A stretch of 64,000 bases of DNA, taken from assembly GCA_963678675.1 (NCBI GenBank), contig OY783194.1, positions 21,120,278-21,184,277 of the forward strand. Direction: 5' to 3'. A model generated the notes under the pieces. The model was given only the letters and a program-made list of their open reading frames with translations, had not been told where the DNA came from and searched no databases. Shown piece after piece: positions 19,684-31,005 of this stretch (position 1 is the first letter of the stretch; every line of letters begins with the position of its first letter). This stretch comes from Xiphydria camelus. Lineage: Eukaryota > Arthropoda > Insecta > Hymenoptera > Xiphydriidae. A program made the position numbers and the translations under genes.

Positions 19684-20389
19684 GGGGGAACGCCACTGTG
19701 ACGGCCCGAAAAATGACCGTTCTTCGTGAATTTTTTTGAAAGGGTTAATAAATAGTTAAAGGGATGCGGTTTGTTGCATGCTATTACGTAGACTTTCAAC
19801 TTCATTTATGTACATTTTTATTTAAAAATATTGTAAATTGACAATGTTATTAACATGAAGGTTACCCTCGAAAAAATGAACCGCCCTTGTCCCACGTGTT
19901 TCGGTATGAAGGATTATTATCTGGAAAAAAAAAATTTTTTTTAAATATCTATAAGAATGTGGCTATCGTTGTACGTAGGGTTTTTTTTCGCAAAATGCCG
20001 AAATATTGAAATTTTTCTTCGTTATTTTCGCAGTTTTTCGTATTCTAGCAGCTTGAAAAAATAGTAAAAATCAAAATTTCAAAAAACCCCTACGTACAAC
20101 GCGATAGCTATATACTTATAGATATTAAAATTTTTTTTCTTTTTTCAGATAATCCTTCATACCGAAATACGTGGGACAATGGGGAGGGCGGTTCATTTTT
20201 TCCGAGGGTAACATTCATGTTAATAACATTGTCAGTTTGGAATATTTTTAAATAAAAATGTTTACAAATGAAGCTGAAAGTTTACTTAATAGCATGCAAC
20301 AAACCGCATCCCTTTAACTATTTATTAACCCTTTCAAAAAAATTCACGAAAAACGGTCATTTTTCGGGCCGTCACAGTGGCGTTCCCCC
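19684..20389. mobile_element. TTAA hairpin MITE, unit 1
   Basis: 706 bp between TTAA at 19680-19683 and 20390-20393. The 37 bp termini beginning GGGGGAACGCCACTGTGACG are perfect inverted repeats, and pairing extends with few mismatches to about 300 bp on each side around an AT-rich centre that itself has an inverted CCCTACGTACAACG motif. Non-coding. Target site and structure fit piggyBac- or Kolobok-type non-autonomous elements. It sits where the start of the - strand gene should be. Confidence 0.85.
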
Positions 20390-20637
20390 TTAATCTGATA
20401 GTTACCGCTATACTTAGAAATAGTAAGTCTTCTTGTAGAGGGGAGAATGGCGAGTTCAAGAGATGACCGACCGGGGAAAGTTAATACCTGGCTTATCAGG
20501 TTTCGAGGATCGCTTCAACATTCCATGCAGCCTGAACCCTCGTTATGACTAAGGCCGAACAACGGTACCCTTGCCCGCTAGATCCGGGACGCGGAAAATA
20601 CCCAACGTAATCCCTTGTTCTAATACCAGTCACTCCT

Positions 20638-20789
20638 AGCCAATCAGGGCGCATCGTGTAAGTTTACGTCATCCTCATCCAGCCAATCCGGGCGTACCGC
20701 GTCAGCGCACGCTACCCCCACCCACACACCGCCTTACAACTACTGTTAGATGTAAGATATATAAACCGCGACCAAATGCATGTTAGTCA
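20638..20789 (+). promoter_or_regulatory. Unit 2 F-box promoter
   Basis: All five elements described for unit 1 are unchanged in sequence and spacing. Confidence 0.6.
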
Positions 20790-21072
20790 ATGCATAACCG
20801 AAGTGTATCGCCGACCGTACACAGTGCAAGCGCTCTAGCTTTTATTCGGACGCTCATAATATCTCATACGCTCAGTCTCATATATTATCATCAGGGTAAT
20901 CGATTCGCTGTACTTCGCGACTTCATCCAAAAGTGTGTTTGTGTGTATAACCAAGTGGACAGTGCTTCGTCCAGCATAGAGTATCCCCAGTGAAGCACAT
21001 TCAGAAACAAAATCACCGCCGGGCGATAGTGAGAGCTCTGTAGCACCAGGACGGCGCAGTCAACCAACGCCG

Positions 21073-22362
21073 ATGGAAATATCTCTACCCGCTAAGCCTG
21101 AGAGGGCTTTGATGAAACGACAATTTCAGGCAGAGGCTGAACAGCGGCAATACTTCATGTTTTCCGACTACTACGCCTTGCTACGGATTTTCGAGTATCT
21201 CAACTTTCAGGACCTGCTGCGAGCGGCGAGAGTGTGTAGAATGTGGCGTGATCTCGCCGTGCATCCCTCGCTGTGGAGGACGGTGCGGATGAAGGGTAAG
21301 TGCGAGGTGACCGATTGGGACGGATTTGCGAAGGCGTTGAAGAGGTGCGGCACGCGACACTTGGATCTGAGTGAGATGGTGGTCGAGGAGGCGGAGTCCG
21401 ACGCTATCTCGGAGAAATTCGTATCCGTAATATCAAGGTTTACGAATCTCGTTAAGCTGGAGCTGTTCCAGTGCCCTGCAAACGTCATCGAAGAAGTGAT
21501 CGAGAACTGCCCGCAGTTGGAGGTGTTGAGTGCAATGTCGATAGAGCCCTGCTCTTCTTTGAATTTGAGCTCCGCCGGAAATCTGAAACGCTGTCAGGAG
21601 CTAAAATTGAGGGCGATAAACTGGATGTCCTTGGAGACGGGTCTCTCATCTTTGCAGACGCTGGCTCAGTTAACTCATTTTAGTCTGACGACTGTGGAAG
21701 AACTCTACGGGTTTGAACTTGACATTTTAGAATCGTTAACAACCCTGGAAACGCTTGAACTCGGAAAGTGTTCCTACCTTCATAAAGAATTCGGCACGCG
21801 GGTACTTCCGAAATTGCACAATTTGAAACGTCTTAGACTGGAGAATGGATTATTCTTGTGCTGTACGTTCGAGATACTCGAGGGCGTGTCGAAGCTGAAA
21901 AATTTGAGTCAATTGGAATTAGTCAACTTCGAAGTGAAGAACGGCTTCGACAAATACTTGGCGAAATGCAAGAATATCAAAAGGCTACTGATAATACCGA
22001 TTTATACATCGAATTATGCCATGTCGAACAACATGATTCTCAGTGGCGTCATGGAGTTATCAAATAACTTAACGCACTTCGGCTGGGGTTTTGCCGACAC
22101 GGGCGATTTTATCCCGGTGTTAAAACCAATTCCGTACTTGAAGTCGATCGAGAATATAGAAGATGATAGTTTAGAGGAAGACGATCAGGTGCTACCGAAC
22201 CTGACGGATTCGCAAGTATACATTTTGCGATTGTCTCAACTGCGGAAGCTTCTCCTCACCGCGTTGCCAAAGACGCGGTTCGAAACCTTGGAAATTCCCT
22301 TCGACACCAAGTGGCAGCAGATTATTTCAGATTCTACCGCTCTCTCAGTAACCAAGAGATAG
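21073..22362 (+). CDS. F-box/leucine-rich-repeat protein, unit 2
   Basis: 429 residues. From here on the copies carry Lys76, Ala107, Ala198 and Asn376, in contrast to unit 1. The only private change is Met for Thr14, ahead of the F-box, which should not matter for Skp1 binding. Val373 as in units 1-5. The frame is complete with an intact promoter, so the gene is potentially active. Confidence 0.9.
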   Translation: MEISLPAKPERALMKRQFQAEAEQRQYFMFSDYYALLRIFEYLNFQDLLRAARVCRMWRDLAVHPSLWRTVRMKGKCEVTDWDGFAKALKRCGTRHLDLSEMVVEEAESDAISEKFVSVISRFTNLVKLELFQCPANVIEEVIENCPQLEVLSAMSIEPCSSLNLSSAGNLKRCQELKLRAINWMSLETGLSSLQTLAQLTHFSLTTVEELYGFELDILESLTTLETLELGKCSYLHKEFGTRVLPKLHNLKRLRLENGLFLCCTFEILEGVSKLKNLSQLELVNFEVKNGFDKYLAKCKNIKRLLIIPIYTSNYAMSNNMILSGVMELSNNLTHFGWGFADTGDFIPVLKPIPYLKSIENIEDDSLEEDDQVLPNLTDSQVYILRLSQLRKLLLTALPKTRFETLEIPFDTKWQQIISDSTALSVTKR

Positions 22363-22428
22363 ATAAAGTAATCGCTAAAGAATTCAAGGAAGCGAACGAT
22401 GCGAGATGATTAACATTTTCTTTTAATT

Positions 22429-22995
22429 TTATTCTGCCTCGTCATCGTCAAGGAGGTTCTTATCTAGTATATTCAACAAAAGTATCGTGTTTCCGTATAT
22501 TATATTTATACACACGTCGATATTGATGGCAGAAATAAGATCGTACGGTATTTGCATTCCCGACAGGAGCGACGCGATATCGCTAACGATTTGAGTCAAT
22601 AAGTCTCTGGATATGACAATTCGTAAAACCTAGTCTCTCATTATTACACGTACATTAGCTGTCATCCGACACTTTACCATGTCCCTAAATATTACGACAC
22701 TGCCATTTGGCGTAATTGTACGAAAAGGGGAAACAAAGATATCAAATTTCCTTAAAAAAAATTGCTCCCTCTTACGGTGGACGAAATTTGACACAACGGT
22801 TCATACCGCTCGACATTATTGCTATCTAAGTAAAGCACTAATTTAGAATTAATCCCATCATCGGTCACATAATGACAAGGCGAGCGGTCTGTTTCGGCTA
22901 ATCCAGGCTGCTAATGAGTTCGCTGCAGTCCCGCACCTTCCCGGAAAGGGCTAATTGCTGGACGAGTCGGAATAGATCGTTTTCCGCATACTTAA
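22429..22995 (-). pseudogene. Converging two-exon gene, unit 2, disabled
   Basis: The TAG and the TG insertion in exon 1 are both present. The first exon 2 base has changed to G (AG|GTTTTACG), which creates a possible cryptic GT right at the acceptor; this holds in units 2-14. Confidence 0.65.
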
Positions 22996-23701
22996 GGCGG
23001 AACGCCACTGTGACGGCCCGAAAAATGACCGTTCTTCGTGAATTTTTTTGAAAGGGTTAATAAATAGTTAAAGGGATGCGGTTTGTTGGATGCTATTACG
23101 TAGACTTTCAACTTCATTTATGTACATTTTTATTTAAAAATATTGTAAATTGACAATGTTATTAACATGAATGTTACCCTCGAAAAAATGAACCGCCCTT
23201 GTCCCACGTGTTTCGGTATGAAGGATTATTATCTGGAAAAAAAAATTTTTTTTTAAATATCTATAAGAATGTGGCTATCGTTGTACGTAGGGTTTTTTTT
23301 CGCAAAATGCCGAAATATTGAAATTTTTCTTCGTTATTTTCGCAGTTTTTCGTATTCTAGCAGCTTGAAAAAATAGTAAAAATCAAAATTTCAAAAAACC
23401 CCTACGTACAACGCGATAGCTATATACTTATAGATATTAAAATTTTTTTTCTTTTTTCAGATAATCCTTCATACCGAAACACTTGGGACAATGGGGAGGG
23501 CGGTTCATTTTTTCCGAGGGTAACATTCATGTTAATAACATTGTCAGTTTGGAATATTTTTAAATAAAAATGTTTACAAATGAAGCTGAAAGTTTACTTA
23601 ATAGCATGCAACAAACCGCATCCCTTTAACTATTTATTAACCCTTTCAAAAAAATTCACGAAAAACGGTCATTTTTCGGGCCGTCACAGTGGCGTTCCCC
23701 C
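22996..23701. mobile_element. TTAA hairpin MITE, unit 2
   Basis: 706 bp. The left terminus reads GGCGG instead of GGGGG, a change shared only with unit 4. Private changes: GTTGGATGC and AAACACTTGGG. Confidence 0.85.
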
Positions 23702-23949
23702 TTAATCTGATAGTTACCGCTATACTTAGAAATAGTAAGTCTTCTTGTAGAGGGGAGAATGGCGAGTTCAAGAGATGACCGACCGGGGAAAGTTAATACC
23801 TGGCTGATCAGGTTTCGAGGATCGCTTCAACATTCCATGCAGCCTGAACCCTCGTTATGACTAAGGCCGAACAACGGTACCCTTGCCCGCTAGATCCGGG
23901 ACGCGGAAAATACCCAACGTAATCCCTTGTTCTAATACCAGTCACTCCT

Positions 23950-24101
23950 AGCCAATCAGGGCGCATCGTGTAAGTTTACGTCATTCTCATCCAGCCAATC
24001 CGGGCGTACCGCGTCAGCGCACGCTACCCCCACCCACACACCGCCTTACAACTACTGTTAGATGTAAGATATATAAACCGCGACCAAATGCATGTTAGTC
24101 A
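23950..24101 (+). promoter_or_regulatory. Unit 3 F-box promoter
   Basis: Intact. ACGTCATTCTC replaces ACGTCATCCTC just after the CRE-like site, a change shared only with unit 4. Confidence 0.6.
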
Positions 24102-24384
24102 ATGCATAACCGAAGTGTATCGCCGACCGTACACAGTGCAAGCGCTCTAGCTTTTATTCGGACGCTCATAATATCTCATACGCTCAGTCTCATATATTAT
24201 CATCAGGGTAATCGATTCGCTGTACTTCGCGACTTCATCCAAAAGTGTGTTTGTGTGTATAACCAAGTGAACAGTGCTTCGTCCAGCATAGAGTATCCCC
24301 AGTGAAGCACATTCAGAAACAAAATCACCGCCGGGCGATAGTGAGAGCTCTGTAGCACCAGGACGGCGCAGTCAACCAACGCCG

Positions 24385-25674
24385 ATGGAAATATCTCTAC
24401 CCGCTAAGCCTGAGAGGGCTTTGACGAAACGACAATTTCAGGCAGAGGCTGAACAGCGGCAATACTTCATGTTTTCCGACTACTACGCCTTGCTACGGAT
24501 TTTCGAGTATCTCAACTTTCAGGACCTGCTGCGAGCGGCGAGAGTGTGTAGAATGTGGCGTGATCTCGCCGTGCATCCCTCGCTGTGGAGGACGGTGCGG
24601 ATGAAGGGTAAGTGCGAGGTGACCGATTGGGACGGATTTGCGAAGGCGTTGAAGAGGTGCGGCACGCGACACTTGGATCTGAGTGAGATGGTGGTCGAGG
24701 AGGCGGAGTCCGACGCTATCTCGGAGAAATTCGTATCCGTAATATCAAGGTTTACGAATCTCGTTAAGCTGGAGCTGTTCCAGTGCCCTGCAAACGTCAT
24801 CGAAGAAGTGATCGAGAACTGCCCGCAGTTGGAGGTGTTGAGTGCAATGTCGATAGAGCCCTGCTCTTCTTTGAATTTGAGCTCCGCCGGAAATCTGAAA
24901 CGCTGTCAGGAGCTAAAATTGAGGGCGATAAACTGGATGTCCTTGGAGACGGGTCTCTCATCTTTGCAGACGCTGGCTCAGTTAACTCATTTTAGTCTGA
25001 CGACTGTGGAAGAACTCTACGGGTTTGAACTTGACATTTTAGAATCGTTAACAACCCTGGAAACGCTTGAACTCGGAAAGTGTTCCTACCTTCATAAAGA
25101 ATTCGGCACGCGGGTACTTCCGAAATTGCACAATTTGAAACGTCTTAGACTGGAGAATGGATTATTCTTGTGCTGTACGTTCGAGATACTCGAGGGCGTG
25201 TCGAAGCTGAAAAATTTGAGTCAATTGGAATTAGTCAACTTCGAAGTGAAGAACGGCTTCGACAAATACTTGGCGAAATGCAAGAATATCAAAAGGCTAC
25301 TGATAATACCGATTTATACATCGAATTATGCCATGTCGAACAACATGATTCTCAGTGGCGTCATGGAGTTATCAAATAACTTAACGCACTTCGGCTGGGG
25401 TTTTGCCGACACGGGCGATTTTATACCGGTGTTAAAACCAATTCCGTACTTGAAGTCGATCGAGAATATAGAAGATGATAGTTTAGAGGAAGACGATCAG
25501 GTGCTACCGAACCTGACGGATTCGCAAGTATACATTTTGCGATTGTCTCAACTGCGGAAGCTTCTCCTCACCGCGTTGCCAAAGACGCGGTTCGAAACCT
25601 TGGAAATTCCCTTCGACACCAAGTGGCAGCAGATTATTTCAGATACTACCGCTCTCTCAGTAACCAAGAGATAG
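24385..25674 (+). CDS. F-box/leucine-rich-repeat protein, unit 3
   Basis: 429 residues, Val373. The only private residue is Thr421 for Ser near the C-terminal tail (ISDTTALS), outside the F-box and the main repeat face. Otherwise identical to the consensus of units 2-5. Complete frame behind an intact promoter. Confidence 0.9.
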   Translation: MEISLPAKPERALTKRQFQAEAEQRQYFMFSDYYALLRIFEYLNFQDLLRAARVCRMWRDLAVHPSLWRTVRMKGKCEVTDWDGFAKALKRCGTRHLDLSEMVVEEAESDAISEKFVSVISRFTNLVKLELFQCPANVIEEVIENCPQLEVLSAMSIEPCSSLNLSSAGNLKRCQELKLRAINWMSLETGLSSLQTLAQLTHFSLTTVEELYGFELDILESLTTLETLELGKCSYLHKEFGTRVLPKLHNLKRLRLENGLFLCCTFEILEGVSKLKNLSQLELVNFEVKNGFDKYLAKCKNIKRLLIIPIYTSNYAMSNNMILSGVMELSNNLTHFGWGFADTGDFIPVLKPIPYLKSIENIEDDSLEEDDQVLPNLTDSQVYILRLSQLRKLLLTALPKTRFETLEIPFDTKWQQIISDTTALSVTKR

Positions 25675-25740
25675 ATAAAGTAATCGCTAAAGAATTCAAG
25701 GAAGCGAACGATGCGAGATGATTAACATTTTCTTTTAATT

Positions 25741-26306
25741 TTATTCTGCCTCGTCATCGTCAAGGAGGTTCTTATCTAGTATATTCAACAAAAGTATCGT
25801 GTTTCCGTATATTATATTTATACACACGTCGATATTGATGGCAGAAATAAGATCGTACGGTATTTGCATTGCCGACAGGAGCGACGCGATATCGCTAACG
25901 ATTTGAGTCAATAAGTCTCTGGATATGACAATTCGTAAAACCTAGTCTCTCATTATTACACGTACATTAGCTGTCATCCGACACTTTACCATGTCCCTAA
26001 ATATTACGACACTGCCATTTGGCGTAATTGTACGAAAAGGGGAAACAAAGATATCAAATTTCCTTAAAAAAATTGCTCCCTCTTACGGTGGACGAAATTT
26101 GACACAACGGTTCATACCGCTCGACATTATTGCTATCTAAGTAAAGCACTAATTTAGAATTAATCCCATCATCGGTCACATAATGACAAGGCGAGCGGTC
26201 TGTTTCGGCTAATCCAGGCTGCTAATGAGTTCGCTGCAGTCCCGCACCTTCCCGGAAAGGGCTAATTGCTGGACGAGTCGGAATAGATCGTTTTCCGCAT
26301 ACTTAA
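25741..26306 (-). pseudogene. Converging two-exon gene, unit 3, disabled
   Basis: Same two exon 1 lesions. A private C to G change (GCATTGCCGAC) falls in exon 2. Confidence 0.6.
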
Positions 26307-27012
26307 GGGGGAACGCCACTGTGACGGCCCGAAAAATGACCGTTCTTCGTGAATTTTTTTGAAAGGGTTAATAAATAGTTAAAGGGATGCGGTTTGTTGC
26401 ATGCTAATACGTAGACTTTCAACTTCATTTATGTACATTTTTATTTAAAAATATTGTAAATTGACAATGTTATTAACATGAATGTTACCCTCGAAAAAAT
26501 GAACCGCCCTTGTCCCACGTGTTTCGGTATGAAGGATTATTATCTGGAAAAAAAATTTTTTTTTAAAATATCTATAAGAATGTGGCTATCGTTGTACGTA
26601 GGGTTTTTTTTCGCAAAATGCCGAAATATTGAAATTTTTCTTCGTTATTTTCGCAGTTTTTCGTATTCTAGCAGCTTGAAAAAATAGTAAAAATCAAAAT
26701 TTCAAAAAACCCCTACGTACAACGCGATAGCTATATACTTATAGATATTAAAATTTTTTTTCTTTTTTCAGATAATCCTTCATACCGAAACACGTGGGAC
26801 AATGGGGAGGGCGGTTCATTTTTTCCGAGGGTAACATTCATGTTAATAACATTGTCAGTTTGAAATATTTTTAAATAAAAATGTTTACAAATGAAGCTGA
26901 AAGTTTACTTAATAGCATGCAACAAGCCGCATCCCTTTAACTATTTATTAACCCTTTCAAAAAAATTCACGAAAAACGGTCATTTTTCGGGCCGTCACAG
27001 TGGCGTTCCCCC
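26307..27012. mobile_element. TTAA hairpin MITE, unit 3
   Basis: 706 bp with perfect termini. It carries CAACAAGCCGC in the right arm, shared with units 4 and 5 only, and a private GCTAATACG. Confidence 0.85.
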
Positions 27013-27260
27013 TTAATCTGATAGTTACCGCTATACTTAGAAATAGTAAGTCTTCTTGTAGAGGGGAGAATGGCGAGTTCAAGAGATGACCGACCGGGGA
27101 AAGTTAATACCTGGCTTATCAGGTTTCGAGGATCGCTTCAACATTCCATGCAGCCTGAACCCTCGTTATGACTAAGGCCGAACAACGGTACCCTTGCCCG
27201 CTAGATCCGGGACGCGGAAAATACCCAACGTAATCCCTTGTTCTAATACCAGTCACTCCT

Positions 27261-27412
27261 AGCCAATCAGGGCGCATCGTGTAAGTTTACGTCATTCTCA
27301 TCCAGCCAATCCGGGCGTACCGCGTCAGCGCACGCTACCCCCACCCACACACCGCCTTACAACTACTGTTAGATGTAAGATATATAAACCGCGACCAAAT
27401 GCATGTTAGTCA
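27261..27412 (+). promoter_or_regulatory. Unit 4 F-box promoter
   Basis: Intact, with the ACGTCATTCTC variant shared with unit 3. Confidence 0.6.
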
Positions 27413-27695
27413 ATGCATAACCGAAGTGTATCGCCGACCGTACACAGTGCAAGCGCTCTAGCTTTTATTCGGACGCTCATAATATCTCATACGCTCAGTC
27501 TCATATATTATCATCAGGGTAATCGATTCGCTGTACTTCGCGACTTCATCCAAAAGTGTGTTTGTGTGTATAACCAAGTGAACAGTGCTTCGTCCAGCAT
27601 AGAGTATCCCCAGTGAAGCACATTCAGAAACAAAATCACCGCCGGGCGATAGTGAGAGCTCTGTAGCACCAGGACGGCGCAGTCAACCAACGCCG

Positions 27696-28985
27696 ATGGA
27701 AATATCTCTACCCGCTAAGCCTGAGAGGGCTTTGACGAAACGACAATTTCAGGCAGAGGCTGAACAGCGGCAATACTTCATGTTTTCCGACTACTACGCC
27801 TTGCTACGGATTTTCGAGTATCTCAACTTTCAGGACCTGCTGCGAGCGGCGAGAGTGTGTAGAATGTGGCGTGATCTCGCCGTGCATCCCTCGCTGTGGA
27901 GGACGGTGCGGATGAAGGGTAAGTGCGAGGTGACCGATTGGGACGGATTTGCGAAGGCGTTGAAGAGGTGCGGCACGCGACACTTGGATCTGAGTGAGAT
28001 GGTGGTCGAGGAGGCGGAGTCCGACGCTATCTCGGAGAAATTCGTATCCGTAATATCAAGGTTTACGAATCTCGTTAAGCTGGAGCTGTTCCAGTGCCCT
28101 GCAAACGTCATCGAAGAAGTGATCGAGAACTGCCCGCAGTTGGAGGTGTTGAGTGCAATGTCGATAGAGCCCTGCTCTTCTTTGAATTTGAGCTCCGCCG
28201 GAAATCTGAAACGCTGTCAGGAGCTAAAATTGAGGGCGATAAACTGGATGTCCTTGGAGACGGGTCTCTCATCTTTGCAGACGCTGGCTCAGTTAACTCG
28301 TTTTAGTCTGACGACTGTGGAAGAACTCTACGGGTTTGAACTTGACATTTTAGAATCGTTAACAACCCTGGAAACGCTTGAACTCGGAAAGTGTTCCTAC
28401 CTTCATAAAGAATTCGGCACGCGGGTACTTCCGAAATTGCACAATTTGAAACGTCTTAGACTGGAGAATGGATTATTCTTGTGCTGTACGTTCGAGATAC
28501 TCGAGGGCGTGTCGAAGCTGAAAAATTTGAGTCAATTGGAATTAGTCAACTTCGAAGTGAAGAACGGCTTCGACAAATACTTGGCGAAATGCAAGAATAT
28601 CAAAAGGCTACTGATAATACCGATTTATACATCGAATTATGCCATGTCGAGCAACATGATTCTCAGTGGCGTCATGGAGTTATCAAATAACTTAACGCAC
28701 TTCGGCTGGGGTTTTGCCGACACGGGCGATTTTATACCGGTGTTAAAACCAATTCCGTACTTGAAGTCGATCGAGAATATAGAAGATGATAGTTTAGAGG
28801 AAGACGATCAGGTGCTACCGAACCTGACGGATTCGCAAGTATACATTTTGCGATTGTCTCAACTGCGGAAGCTTCTCCTCACCGCGTTGCCAAAGACGCG
28901 GTTCGAAACCTTGGAAATTCCCTTCGACACCAAGTGGCAGCAGATTATTTCAGATTCTACCGCTCTCTCAGTAACCAAGAGATAG
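27696..28985 (+). CDS. F-box/leucine-rich-repeat protein, unit 4
   Basis: 429 residues, Val373. Two private residues: Arg202 for His in a leucine-rich repeat (LTRFSL), and Ser319 for Asn (AMSSNM). Ser319 is the residue found in the unit 0 pseudogene, so unit 4 either kept an ancestral variant or received it by conversion. Complete frame, intact promoter. Confidence 0.9.
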   Translation: MEISLPAKPERALTKRQFQAEAEQRQYFMFSDYYALLRIFEYLNFQDLLRAARVCRMWRDLAVHPSLWRTVRMKGKCEVTDWDGFAKALKRCGTRHLDLSEMVVEEAESDAISEKFVSVISRFTNLVKLELFQCPANVIEEVIENCPQLEVLSAMSIEPCSSLNLSSAGNLKRCQELKLRAINWMSLETGLSSLQTLAQLTRFSLTTVEELYGFELDILESLTTLETLELGKCSYLHKEFGTRVLPKLHNLKRLRLENGLFLCCTFEILEGVSKLKNLSQLELVNFEVKNGFDKYLAKCKNIKRLLIIPIYTSNYAMSSNMILSGVMELSNNLTHFGWGFADTGDFIPVLKPIPYLKSIENIEDDSLEEDDQVLPNLTDSQVYILRLSQLRKLLLTALPKTRFETLEIPFDTKWQQIISDSTALSVTKR

Positions 28986-29051
28986 ATAAAGTAATCGCTA
29001 AAGAATTCAAGGAAGCGAACGATGCGAGATGATTAACATTTTCTTTTAATT

Positions 29052-29617
29052 TTATTCTGCCTCGTCATCGTCAAGGAGGTTCTTATCTAGTATATTCAAC
29101 AAAAGTATCGTGTTTCCGTATATTATATTTATACACACGTCGATATTGATGGCAGAAATAAGATCGTACGGTATTTGCATTCCCGACAGGAGCGACGCGA
29201 TATCGCTAACGATTTGAGTCAATAAGTCTCTGGATATGACAATTCGTAAAACCTAGTCTCTCATTATTACACGTACATTAGCTGTCATCCGACACTTTAC
29301 CATGTCCCTAAATATTACGACACTGCCATTTGGCGTAATTGTACGAAAAGGGGAAACAAAGATATCAAATTTCCTTAAAAAAATTGCTCCCTCTTACGGT
29401 GGACGAAATTTGACACAACGGTTCATACCGCTCGACATTATTGCTATCTAAGTAAAGCACTAATTTAGAATTAATCCCATCATCGGTCACATAATGACAA
29501 GGCGAGCGGTCTGTTTCGGCTAATCCAGGCTGCTAATGAGTTCGCTGCAGTCCCGCACCTTCCCGGAAAGGGCTAATTGCTGGACGAGTCGGAATAGATC
29601 GTTTTCCGCATACTTAA
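29052..29617 (-). pseudogene. Converging two-exon gene, unit 4, disabled
   Basis: Same exon 1 lesions; exon 2 unchanged. Confidence 0.6.
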
Positions 29618-30322
29618 GGCGGAACGCCACTGTGACGGCCCGAAAAATGACCGTTCTTCGTGAATTTTTTTGAAAGGGTTAATAAATAGTTAAAGGGATG
29701 CGGTTTGTTGCATGCTATTACGTAGACTTTCAACTTCATTTATGTACATTTTTATTTAAAAATATTGTAAATTGACAATGTTATTAACATGAATGTTACC
29801 CTCGAAAAAATGAACCGCCCTTGTCCCACGTGTTTCGGTATGAAGGATTATTATCTGGAAAAAAAATTTTTTTTTTAATATCTATAAGAATGTGGCTATC
29901 GTTGTACGTAGGGTTTTTTTTCGCAAAATGCCGAAATATTGAAATTTTTCTTCGTTATTTTCGCAGTTTTTCGTATTCTAGCAGCTTGAAAAAATAGTAA
30001 AAATCAAAATTTCAAAAAACCCCTACGTACAACGCGATAGCTATATACTTATAGATATTAAAATTTTTTTTCTTTTTTCAGATAATCCTTCATACCGAAA
30101 CACGTGGGACAATGGGGAGGGCGGTTCATTTTTTCCGAGGGTAACATTCATGTTAATAACATTGTCAGTTTGGAATATTTTTAAATAAAAATGTTTACAA
30201 ATGAAGCTGAAAGTTTACTTAATAGCATGCAACAAGCCGCATCCCTTTAACTATTTATTAACCCTTTCAAAAAAATTCACGAAAAACTGTCATTTTTCGG
30301 GCCGTCACAGTGGCGTTCCCCC
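29618..30322. mobile_element. TTAA hairpin MITE, unit 4
   Basis: 705 bp. Left terminus GGCGG as in unit 2. A private AAAACTGTCATT in the right arm breaks a terminal pair. Confidence 0.85.
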
Positions 30323-30570
30323 TTAATCTGATAGTTACCGCTATACTTAGAAATAGTAAGTCTTCTTGTAGAGGGGAGAATGGCGAGTTCAAGAGATGAC
30401 CGACCGGGGAAAGTTAATACCTGGCTTATCAGGTTTCGAGGATCGCTTCAACATTCCATGCAGCCTGAACCCTCGTTATGACTAAGGCCGAACAACGGTA
30501 CCCTTGCCCGCTAGATCCGGGACGCGGAAAATACCCAACGTAATCCCTTGTTCTAATACTAGTCACTCCT

Positions 30571-30722
30571 AGCCAATCAGGGCGCATCGTGTAAGTTTAC
30601 GTCATCCTCATCCAGCCAATCCGGGCGTACCGCGTCAGCGCACGCTAGCCCCACCCACACACCGCCTTACAACTACTGTTAGATGTAAGATATATAAACC
30701 GCGACCAAATGCATGTTAGTCA
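30571..30722 (+). promoter_or_regulatory. Unit 5 F-box promoter
   Basis: The listed boxes are intact. Private changes between them: ACTAGTCACTCC just before the region and GCTAGCCCCACC upstream of TATA. Confidence 0.6.
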
Positions 30723-31005
30723 ATGCATAACCGAAGTGTATCGCCGACCGTACACAGTGCAAGCGCTCTAGCTTTTATTCGGAGGCTCATAATATCTCAT
30801 ACGCTCAGTCTCATATATTATCATCAGGGTAATCGATTCGCTGTACTTCGCGACTTCATCCAAAAGTGTGTTTGTGTGTATAACCAAGTGAACAGTGCTT
30901 CGTCCAGCATAGAGTATCCCCAGTGAAGCACATTCAGAAACAAAATCACCGCCGGGCGATAGTGAGAGCTCTGTAGCACCAGGACGGCGCAGTCAACCAA
31001 CGCCG

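Noticed and set aside
20401..20640. Possible tRNA or small structured RNA near TACCTGGCTTATCAGGT in each unit
   Set aside because: Only a 5-7 bp stem is visible; there is no cloverleaf and no convincing internal promoter boxes.
26478..26687. 69-codon frame in the unit 3 MITE
   Set aside because: It appears only because of an A/T run-length change in this copy; the other units lack it.
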